Source: UBA7692 sp964552715
GTDB lineage: Bacteria > Bacteroidota > Bacteroidia > Chitinophagales > LD1
Length of the DNA stretch: 5,169 nucleotides
Assembly (NCBI GenBank): GCA_964552715.1
Contig: CAZKHZ010000212.1
Location: 1-5,169 of the forward strand
Direction: 5' to 3'
Below are positions 1 through 5,169 of the stretch, piece after piece. The position numbers and the translations under genes are program-made. Numbering within the stretch: position 1 is the first letter of the stretch; every line of letters begins with the position of its first letter. The notes below the pieces were generated by a model, which made no database searches, had not been told where the DNA came from, and worked only from the letters and a program-made list of their open reading frames with translations.

Positions 1-20
1 TATATATTATCAAACCCCAC

Positions 21-51
21 TTGCAATTACCCAAAACATAATTAATATTTG
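21..51 (+). promoter_or_regulatory. Putative Bacteroidota-type promoter for the rimP-nusA-infB operon
   Basis: TTG at 21-23 is followed after exactly 20 nt by AATATTTG at 44-51. The known Bacteroidota housekeeping consensus is TTG, about 19-21 nt, then TAnnTTTG. The -7 element therefore matches at all but its first base, and the spacing is right. Transcription would be expected to start a few bases after 51, near 56-60, giving a leader of about 50 nt that consists mainly of the hairpin at 68-86. The call rests on consensus matching alone in AT-rich DNA, where chance matches are common. Confidence 0.45.
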
Positions 52-67
52 CACCGCGAAAGAAGTG

Positions 68-94
68 AGGGGACAAAGTGTCCCCTTTTATTTT
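68..94 (+). terminator. Intrinsic-terminator-like hairpin just upstream of rimP (upstream terminator or leader attenuator)
   Basis: AGGGGACA (68-75) pairs perfectly with TGTCCCCT (79-86) around a 3-nt AAG loop. The 8-bp, mostly G/C stem is followed by TTTATTTT (87-94), the layout of a Rho-independent terminator on the + strand. It ends 11 nt before the rimP ATG. It may terminate a gene that ends left of this window. If the promoter at 21-51 is real, it instead lies inside the rimP leader and could attenuate or stabilise the operon transcript. The reverse strand has no comparable T-tract after the stem, so it is directional. Confidence 0.7.
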
Positions 95-105
95 GCCCGT
101 AACGA

Positions 106-594
106 ATGGAAGTGAAGGAACAAATTGCGCAATGGCTACAACCACAACTTGAAGAAAAGGATGCTTTTCTGGTAGATGTGAAAGTTTTGTTGGGCGGAAA
201 AAAGTTAGAAGTATATGTAGATACCGATAAAGGTATTGACATTTCAAGCTGTGCCGAGTTCAGCCGTTTGATAGAAAAGAACTTAGATGGCGCTGGTATA
301 GTTCCCGAAAACTACACTTTAGATGTTAGCTCACCTGGCATGACCAATCCGCTGAAAGTTCCCCGCCAATACAAGAAGCGAATCGGAAGGATTTTGGAAG
401 TGTGGCAGAATGATGGAACATTTATTGAAGGAATTTTAAAGGAAGCTACCGACACTAATATTGTTCTTGAAAAAGTGATTAAGGAAAAAAAGAAACCAAA
501 AAAGAAAGACCTTCAACTTGAACCCGAAACACCCACAACATACAATATCAATCACAGCGATATAAAAAAGGCATTAATACAATTAAATTGGTAA
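106..594 (+). CDS. rimP: Ribosome maturation factor RimP
   Basis: RimP is a cytoplasmic factor that binds the assembling 30S subunit and supports its maturation. The 162-residue product has the family's usual length and two-domain form. The N-terminal alpha/beta domain (about 1-82) contains LEVYVDTDKGIDISSCAEFS (34-53) and the signature-like LDVSSPGMTNPLK (72-84). The C-terminal SH3-like domain (about 85-162) runs from RQYKKRIG to the closing IKKALIQLNW. A lysine-rich loop (126-134, KEKKKPKKK) is inserted in this second domain. The ATG at 106 is the first possible start after an in-frame TAA at 100-102, and no SD sequence precedes it, which is normal in Bacteroidota. It is the first gene of the cluster; nusA begins 9 nt after its stop, so the two are almost certainly co-transcribed. 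Identification rests on recognised motifs and on the classic neighbours nusA and infB. Confidence 0.95.
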   Translation: MEVKEQIAQWLQPQLEEKDAFLVDVKVLLGGKKLEVYVDTDKGIDISSCAEFSRLIEKNLDGAGIVPENYTLDVSSPGMTNPLKVPRQYKKRIGRILEVWQNDGTFIEGILKEATDTNIVLEKVIKEKKKPKKKDLQLEPETPTTYNINHSDIKKALIQLNW

Positions 595-603
595 AACAGT
601 AGT

Positions 604-1851
604 ATGAATAGTATTGAATTAATTGATTCGTTCTCGGAGTTTAAGCAACTTAAAAACATTGACCGTCCAACCATGATGAAGGTGTTGGAAGATGTATTTC
701 GTTCATTGCTTAGAAAAAAATATGGAGAAAGTGACAACTTCGACATTATCGTAAATACCGATAAAGGAGATTTGGAAATTTGGCACCGCAGAACAATTGT
801 GGAAGACGGAACAGTAGAAAATCCTTATGAGCAAATTGCACTTTCTGAAGCAAAGAAAATTGAAGAAGACTTTGAAATAGGTGAAGAAACTTACGAAAAA
901 ATTGAGTTAGAAAGCTTTGGCAGACGTTCGGTTTTGGCGGCTCGTCAAACACTTGTAAGTCGCATTTTAGACTTAGAGAAAGATGAAGTTTACCGCAAAT
1001 ACAAAGACCGTGTGGGCGATGTGGTAAGTGCAGAGGTTTATCAAATATGGAAAAAAGAAACCTTGCTTTTGGACGAAGAAGGCAATGAACTTTTGCTTCC
1101 CAAAACAGATACCATCAAAATGGATTTCTTTAAAAAAGGAGAAACCGTTCGTGCAGTTATCAAGCGTGTAGATTTGCGAAACAACACACCCGTAATTATT
1201 CTTTCTCGCACCGACCCTTCTTTCTTAGCTAAATTATTAGAGCAGGAAGTTCCCGAGATTTTTGATGGCTTGATTGTTATCAAAAACATTGTGCGCGAAC
1301 CGGGCGAAAAAGCTAAAGTAGTAGTAGAATCATTTGATGACCGTATTGACCCTGTAGGTGCTTGTGTAGGTGTAAAAGGTTCTCGTATTCACGGCATAGT
1401 GCGCGAGTTGAAAAATGAAAATATTGACATCATCAACTACACTACCAATTTAAATTTGATGGTGCAAAGAGCTTTAGCTCCTGCAAAGATTTCGTCAATG
1501 GATATTAACCAAGATCGCAAACGCATCTACGTTTACTTAAAGCCCGATCAGGTAAGTTTGGCGATTGGTAAAAAAGGAGTAAACATCAAGCTTGCTAGCA
1601 AATTAGTAGGCTACGAATTGGATGTGTATCGCGAAGGCGATGAGGTTGGCGATGACTTTGACATTGATTTGGAAGAATTTAGCGATGAAATTGACCAATG
1701 GATGTTGGATGAGTTGAAAAAAATTGGTTGTGATACTGCGCGTAACGTGTTAGACTTGAGCGAGGATGAATTAGTGCGCAGAACCGACTTAGAGGAAGAA
1801 ACCATCAAGGAAATCCGCAAGATTCTTGAAGCAGAATTCCAAGCCAAATAA
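604..1851 (+). CDS. nusA: Transcription elongation/termination factor NusA
   Basis: NusA binds RNA polymerase near the RNA exit channel and modulates pausing, intrinsic termination and antitermination. Domains in order in the 415-residue product: RNA polymerase-binding N-terminal domain (about 1-125, with NIDRPTMMKVLEDVFRSLLR at 18-37), S1 domain (about 135-203, ending VIILSRT), KH1 (about 230-295, with DPVGACVGVKGSRI at 249-262 and GVKG as its GxxG loop) and KH2 (about 300-345, with LAIGKKGVNIKLASKL at 319-334 and GKKG as its GxxG loop). An acidic stretch (345-364) leads to one C-terminal helix-hairpin-helix-like domain (about 366-412). The protein lacks the two acidic repeats of the longer E. 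coli protein (495 aa), which is usual in this phylum. The ATG at 604 lies 9 nt after the rimP TAA, in the same frame and without an SD sequence, so the start cannot lie further upstream. The next gene, infB, follows after a 135-nt spacer. Confidence 0.97.
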   Translation: MNSIELIDSFSEFKQLKNIDRPTMMKVLEDVFRSLLRKKYGESDNFDIIVNTDKGDLEIWHRRTIVEDGTVENPYEQIALSEAKKIEEDFEIGEETYEKIELESFGRRSVLAARQTLVSRILDLEKDEVYRKYKDRVGDVVSAEVYQIWKKETLLLDEEGNELLLPKTDTIKMDFFKKGETVRAVIKRVDLRNNTPVIILSRTDPSFLAKLLEQEVPEIFDGLIVIKNIVREPGEKAKVVVESFDDRIDPVGACVGVKGSRIHGIVRELKNENIDIINYTTNLNLMVQRALAPAKISSMDINQDRKRIYVYLKPDQVSLAIGKKGVNIKLASKLVGYELDVYREGDEVGDDFDIDLEEFSDEIDQWMLDELKKIGCDTARNVLDLSEDELVRRTDLEEETIKEIRKILEAEFQAK

Positions 1852-1855
1852 AACT

Positions 1856-1906
1856 ATGGCAACTAGCCCACTTCAGTCCTGCAAAGCGATGTATAACTAT
1901 ATGTAG
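1856..1906 (+). other. Mini-ORF of 16 codons in the nusA-infB spacer (possible leader peptide)
   Basis: An ATG at 1856-1858, 4 nt after the nusA stop, opens a frame reading MATSPLQSCKAMYNYM and ending in TAG at 1904-1906. The last two codons are ATG-TAG. There is no SD sequence, but translation could restart there after nusA terminates. The frame overlaps the left arm of the inverted repeat (1871-1882), so ribosomes on it would disrupt that pairing. A 16-codon frame is easily produced by chance and I recognise no family. I list it only because of its position and overlap. Confidence 0.15.
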
Positions 1907-1955
1907 ATTTAATTTCCACATATTATCTCGCTGATTGTTTCCGGCAGGAAAGAAG
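1871..1955 (+). promoter_or_regulatory. Imperfect inverted repeat in the infB 5' region
   Basis: CTTCAGTCCTGC (1871-1882) can pair with GCAGGAAAGAAG (1944-1955): 4 bp, a 2x2 internal mismatch, then 6 bp, enclosing 61 nt. The CCTGC core (1878-1882) could alternatively pair with GCAGG at 1973-1977, which overlaps the SD-like AGGGAG before infB. A smaller local hairpin, TTTCC (1938-1942) with GGAAA (1947-1951), competes with the first pairing. Mutually exclusive pairings near a start codon suggest translational control, but the stems are short and could be chance. No T-tract follows, so this is not an intrinsic terminator. Confidence 0.25.
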
Positions 1956-1974
1956 TTTTTCATTAACAGGAAGC

Positions 1975-1980
1975 AGGGAG
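1975..1980 (+). promoter_or_regulatory. SD-like ribosome binding site of infB
   Basis: AGGGAG lies 6 nt before the infB ATG, and its GGAG can pair with the CUCC of the 16S rRNA 3' end. rimP and nusA have nothing similar, as expected in Bacteroidota, where SD use is rare. It supports the ATG at 1987 as the start. The region is purine-rich (AGGAAGCAGGGAGAAAAAT), so a chance match is possible. Confidence 0.45.
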
Positions 1981-1986
1981 AAAAAT

Positions 1987-4881
1987 ATGTCAGAAATTAA
2001 AGCAATACGCTTGGCAGCTGCAGCCACACAGTACAATGTTGGCGCAGACCACATTATTAAAAAACTAACCGAAAGCGGTTTCACGGTGCCCAATACACCG
2101 TCCACAAAGCTTTCGGTGGAAATGGTGGAAGTGCTTGAAAAAGCATTCAATAAAGACCGTGCAATGAAGCTAGAGGCCGAAGGCATGAATGCCGAAAAGC
2201 CTAAAAAGGAAGTTGTTGAAGCTGAAACTGCTGCTGCGGCAAAGGCAAAAGCAAAAGCAAGAGAGCGCGAAGAAGAACCAGATATACTAATCACTTCTAA
2301 CAAAATTTCGGCACCTCATAAAGAGCACACTCCGGTTGAGAAAAAAGTAACTAAACCGGTTGAAGTAAAAGAGCCTGTTGTAGAAAAGGTAGAAGAAGCT
2401 ATAGTGGCAGAAGAGCCAGTAATAGAAGCTAAAAAGAGCAGCAAATCTAAGTTTGAAGTAAAAGTGGTTGGCAAAGTAGAATTGCCAATTAAGGGAAGAA
2501 AAAAGAAAACTGAGGTTGTTGTAGTAGAAGAAACACCTGCTAAAGAAGAAGTTGTTATAGAAGAAACACAACCACAAGCAGAAGCAGTTCAAGAGGTGTT
2601 ACAGGTATTGGAACCAGAATCAGCACCTGCAGCACCTATAGAAGTTGTAAAAGTGAAAGAGGTTGAAAAGCCAGACGCAAACTTCATTGTTAGGAAAAGG
2701 GTAGAGCTTGCGGGTCCCAAAATTATGGGCAGGGTTGTGTTAGATGACCCTAAGAAAAAGGAAGAAAAAAAGGAAGAAAAAAAGGAAGAGAAGAAAGAAG
2801 AGAAAAAACCAGTTGACAAAAAACCTCGCGAGCGTAAAAGAATAGTTCGCAACGAACAGCGCAAGCCGGTAGAGTTTGATACAGAGCATGAAAAGAAAGT
2901 AAAAAACTTCCGCGAAAAAGAGGAACGTAGAAAAGCAGCAGGAATTCCAGATCCGAAACCGGGTGGTGCAGCTCCAGAGATTACCGAAAAACAGATTGAA
3001 GATAAAATTCGCGCTACGATGGCGAAGATACAGTCGCAAACATCTAAGAGCGACCGTAGCAAAATGCGCAGAGGTAAGCGCGAAGCCAATCAGGAAAAAT
3101 TAGCAGCACAGTTGGATGGTGTTGACAATAGCAAACTTCAAATCACAGAGTTTATTTCTGTAAGCGAGTTGGCAAGTTTAATGAATGTGCCACCTGTAAA
3201 AGTTATTCAAACCTGCATGAGTTTGGGTGTTATTGTATCCATCAATCAACGTTTGGATGCTGAGATTATAGAGTTGGTAGCATCAGAACATGGCTTTGAA
3301 GTTGAATTTATTTCTGTGCAAGACCAATCAGATTTTGTAGAGGAAGAAGCTGATAAACCAGAAGATTTAATTCAACGTGCACCAATTGTTACCATCATGG
3401 GTCACGTTGACCACGGTAAAACTTCCTTGCTTGATTATATTCGTAAAACAAATGTGGTGGCAAAAGAAGCTGGGGGTATCACGCAGCACATTGGTGCTTA
3501 TGAGGTTACCACTAGTGCCGGAAAAAGAATCACTTTCTTAGATACACCGGGTCACGAAGCCTTTACGGCAATGCGTGCGCGTGGTGCAAAAGTTACAGAC
3601 GTTGCCGTGATAGTGGTGGCTGCCGATGATGCGGTGATGCCACAAACTAAAGAGGCTATTAACCATGCACAAAGTGCTAACGTGCCGATGATTTTCGCCA
3701 TCAACAAGGTGGACAAAGATGGTTCAAATCCTGAGAAGATTCGCGAGCAGCTTTCGGGCATGAATATTCTTGTGGAAGAGTGGGGCGGTAAATTCCAGAG
3801 TCAGGAGATTTCAGCTAAAAAAGGTTTGAATATAGATTCCTTGCTAGATAAGATTTTGCTGGAGTCCGAATTATTGGATTTGAAAGCCAATCCTACAAAA
3901 GCTGCCATGGGTACTATTGTGGAGGCTTCGTTAGATAAAGGTAGAGGATATGTAGCAACCATTTTGGTACAAGCTGGAACGATGCACGTTGGAGATATTA
4001 TTGTCTGCGGTCCGTTTTATGGTAAAGTAAAAGCCATGTTTGACCATATTGGCACTAAAAAGAAAGAAGCGGGTCCTTCGGTGCCTGTGCAAATTCTTGG
4101 TTTGAATGGCGCGCCTCAGGCGGGTGAAAAATTCAGAGTGTTTGCTAATGAGCAAGATGCCAAGAATCAAGCACAAAAACGCGCACAGTTAGAGCGCGAA
4201 ACAAGTATCCGTACTAAGAAACACATCACATTGGATGAGATTGGAAGACGATTGGCTTTGGGTACTTTCAAAGAGCTTAACCTTATCATTAAAGGTGATG
4301 TGGACGGCTCTGTGGAAGCCTTGGCAGATTCATTGTTGAAATTATCTACTGAAGAAATTCACGTGAAGGTAATACACAAAGGTGTGGGGCAGATTTCTGA
4401 ATCGGATATTAACCTTGCTGTAGCTTCGGATGCTATCGTAATCGGCTTTAACGTTAGGCCATCATTAAATGCAAAGCGCATTGCAGAGAATGAGAACATT
4501 GAGGTGAAATTATACTCCATCATTTACAACGCCATCGAAGAGATTAAGAGCGCGATGGAAGGCTTGTTGGAACCTAAGGTGGAAGAAAAAGTTATCGGTA
4601 ACATTGAGGTTAAACAAGTATTCAATATTACCAAGGTGGGAACCATTGCAGGTTGCTACATGAAGGATGGAAGAATTTATCGCAACTCTAAAGTTCGTGT
4701 TATTCGCGATGGAATTGTGATGCATACTGGCACATTGGTTGCTTTAAAACGCTTTAAAGATGAGGTGAAAGAAGTAGTAGCTGGCATGGAATGCGGTCTT
4801 CAAATAAAGGACTACCAAGATATGCAGGTGAACGACTTAATAGAGGTGTTTGAGGAAATTGAAGTGGCAAGAAAGCTGTAG
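1987..4881 (+). CDS. infB: Translation initiation factor IF2
   Basis: IF2 is the GTPase that places initiator fMet-tRNA on the 30S subunit and drives 50S joining. Domains in the 964-residue product: a first IF2_N module (about 3-55), a long charged K/E/V/P-rich linker (about 56-380, including a KKEE repeat), and a second IF2_N module (about 384-436). The G domain (about 464-632) has G1 GHVDHGKT (472-479), G2 GGITQHIG (496-503), G3 DTPGH (519-523, with the catalytic-type His523), G4 NKVD (573-576) and G5 SAKK (609-612). Then come beta-barrel domain II (about 638-730), domain III (about 745-855) and the C-terminal fMet-tRNA-binding domain (about 866-958), which includes GCYMKDGRIYRNSKVRVIRD (889-908). 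All GTPase motifs are intact. The ATG at 1987 is the first start codon after an in-frame TAA at 1894-1896 and has an SD-like AGGGAG. The length, somewhat above the E. coli protein (890 aa), comes from the linker. It is the last gene before the terminator at 4900-4942. Confidence 0.98.
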   Translation: MSEIKAIRLAAAATQYNVGADHIIKKLTESGFTVPNTPSTKLSVEMVEVLEKAFNKDRAMKLEAEGMNAEKPKKEVVEAETAAAAKAKAKAREREEEPDILITSNKISAPHKEHTPVEKKVTKPVEVKEPVVEKVEEAIVAEEPVIEAKKSSKSKFEVKVVGKVELPIKGRKKKTEVVVVEETPAKEEVVIEETQPQAEAVQEVLQVLEPESAPAAPIEVVKVKEVEKPDANFIVRKRVELAGPKIMGRVVLDDPKKKEEKKEEKKEEKKEEKKPVDKKPRERKRIVRNEQRKPVEFDTEHEKKVKNFREKEERRKAAGIPDPKPGGAAPEITEKQIEDKIRATMAKIQSQTSKSDRSKMRRGKREANQEKLAAQLDGVDNSKLQITEFISVSELASLMNVPPVKVIQTCMSLGVIVSINQRLDAEIIELVASEHGFEVEFISVQDQSDFVEEEADKPEDLIQRAPIVTIMGHVDHGKTSLLDYIRKTNVVAKEAGGITQHIGAYEVTTSAGKRITFLDTPGHEAFTAMRARGAKVTDVAVIVVAADDAVMPQTKEAINHAQSANVPMIFAINKVDKDGSNPEKIREQLSGMNILVEEWGGKFQSQEISAKKGLNIDSLLDKILLESELLDLKANPTKAAMGTIVEASLDKGRGYVATILVQAGTMHVGDIIVCGPFYGKVKAMFDHIGTKKKEAGPSVPVQILGLNGAPQAGEKFRVFANEQDAKNQAQKRAQLERETSIRTKKHITLDEIGRRLALGTFKELNLIIKGDVDGSVEALADSLLKLSTEEIHVKVIHKGVGQISESDINLAVASDAIVIGFNVRPSLNAKRIAENENIEVKLYSIIYNAIEEIKSAMEGLLEPKVEEKVIGNIEVKQVFNITKVGTIAGCYMKDGRIYRNSKVRVIRDGIVMHTGTLVALKRFKDEVKEVVAGMECGLQIKDYQDMQVNDLIEVFEEIEVARKL
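2755..2808 (+). repeat. In-frame 12-nt tandem repeat encoding KKEE in the IF2 linker
   Basis: About 4.5 copies of a 12-nt unit (AAAAAGGAAGAA and close variants) encode (KKEE)4-KK at IF2 residues 257-274. The early copies are nearly identical at DNA level; the last ones differ by synonymous AAA/AAG and GAA/GAG changes. Two A7 runs (2765-2771 and 2777-2783) lie inside. The unit length keeps the frame, so copy-number change would alter only linker length. The charged segment is probably disordered or a helical spacer. Confidence 0.85.
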
Positions 4882-4899
4882 ATTCTGTTTATTAAATAG

Positions 4900-4942
4900 A
4901 AAAAAAAGAGGGTATATTCTTAATTGAATGACCCTTTTTTTT
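4900..4942 (+). terminator. Intrinsic terminator after infB, possibly bidirectional
   Basis: GGGT (4910-4913) pairs with ACCC (4931-4934). The stem continues inward, after a bulge and a T-G pair, through ATTC (4916-4919) with GAAT (4926-4929), closing a 6-nt TTAATT loop. The stem is flanked by A8 (4900-4907) and T8 (4935-4942), which extend the pairing. On the + strand the T8 tract ends the operon 18-61 nt after the infB stop. On the minus strand the A8 reads as T8, so the same hairpin could also end the convergent gene at 5040-5169. Confidence 0.85.
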
Positions 4943-5039
4943 GTTTATCAAAAACATAAATTAATGTTGAAGTATAATTATGGGGCTCCCCATTGCCCAG
5001 TTAATATTGATGTAGGTTCGGGTAAAATGCTACAAATCT

Positions 5040-5169
5040 TCACTCGTTCATCACTGTAGTCTTTTCGCTGTATCCCTTACGTACATCCTCAGCAGCATTT
5101 TTTTGCCTAAACCTATAACGTGGCTGCACATCCATCAAAAGAGCAGAAAAACTATCCGTGCTTGCGGTT
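5040..5169 (-). CDS. 3' end of an unidentified convergent gene (partial)
   Basis: On the minus strand one frame is open from the window edge for 42 codons and ends at a TGA (5040-5042 on the + strand). The other two minus-strand frames hit stops soon after the edge. The visible tail is polar and charged, containing ALLMDVQPRYRF, RQKNAAEDVRKGY and a C-terminal KTTVMNE, with no membrane segment or motif I recognise. The codons look ordinary for this genome, and the gene would converge on infB, with the hairpin at 4900-4942 about 100 nt past its stop as a shared terminator. The 5' end is outside the window. A 42-codon open frame can arise by chance, so confidence is moderate and I give no function. 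Confidence 0.45.
   Translation of the reverse strand, partial: TASTDSFSALLMDVQPRYRFRQKNAAEDVRKGYSEKTTVMNE

Noticed and set aside
1..41. End of an upstream + strand coding region
   Set aside because: Two frames end in stops at 39-41 and 43-45 and a third runs through to 112-114. The stretch is too short to tell coding from chance, and none shows a recognisable C-terminus.
1611..1847. Antisense open frames opposite nusA (also 746-952 and 1041-1289)
   Set aside because: They mirror well-conserved NusA coding sequence, have S/F-biased composition and resemble no known family.
1904..1911. TAGATTTA in the nusA-infB spacer as a -7 promoter element for infB
   Set aside because: It matches TAnnTTTG at all but one base, but no TTG lies at the required distance upstream (1878-1884 reads CCTGCAA).
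2589..3089. Long antisense open frame of 166 codons opposite the IF2 linker, with two more at 2287-2592 and 2740-3039
   Set aside because: The + strand is purine-rich here (GAA, AAG, AGA), so its complement rarely forms stop codons. The products are S/F-rich and low in complexity, and they lie wholly inside infB.
5016..5029. GGTTCGGGT as a tRNA T-arm
   Set aside because: It resembles the GGTTCGAATCC box, but no matching 3' stem, acceptor stem, D-arm or anticodon arm is present around it.
1..5169. A novel defence, mobile or biosynthetic system
   Set aside because: All but about 500 bases are explained by three core housekeeping genes with intact motifs. No terminal repeats, transposase, integrase, CRISPR-like spaced repeats or unusual fusions were seen.

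Overview
This window holds the conserved bacterial transcription and translation cluster rimP-nusA-infB, all on the + strand. It most likely comes from a member of the Bacteroidota. The evidence is the AT-rich, strongly K/E-biased coding sequence, the lack of Shine-Dalgarno (SD) sequences before rimP and nusA, a promoter-like pair of the Bacteroidota type (TTG, 20 nt, then AATATTTG), and NusA and IF2 sequences that match that phylum from memory. I cannot assign a genus.

Layout: bases 1-105 carry a promoter-like sequence and a GC-rich hairpin followed by a T-rich tract, directly upstream of rimP. rimP (106-594) encodes the 30S maturation factor. nusA (604-1851) follows after 9 nt in the same reading frame and encodes the transcription elongation/termination factor, in the short form with one C-terminal helical domain. 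A 135-nt spacer (1852-1986) follows, unusually long for this cluster. It contains a 16-codon mini-ORF, an imperfect inverted repeat and an SD-like AGGGAG before infB. infB (1987-4881) encodes a 964-residue IF2 with two IF2_N modules separated by a long charged linker. A hairpin with A8 and T8 flanks (4900-4942) closes the cluster and could work in both directions. At the right edge (5040-5169) an open minus-strand frame looks like the 3' end of a convergent gene of unknown identity.

How the genes work together: RimP helps assemble the 30S subunit, NusA modulates RNA polymerase pausing, termination and antitermination, and IF2 delivers initiator tRNA to the 30S and promotes subunit joining. 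Co-expression links transcription with translation capacity. In E. coli this operon is autoregulated around NusA, so the leader hairpin and the nusA-infB spacer are the places where the sequence offers something beyond standard annotation.

I found no undescribed system, mobile element, CRISPR array, tRNA or rRNA. The worthwhile leads are regulatory (leader hairpin, nusA-infB spacer), the repetitive IF2 linker with two in-frame A_AAA_AAG heptamers, and the unidentified convergent gene.
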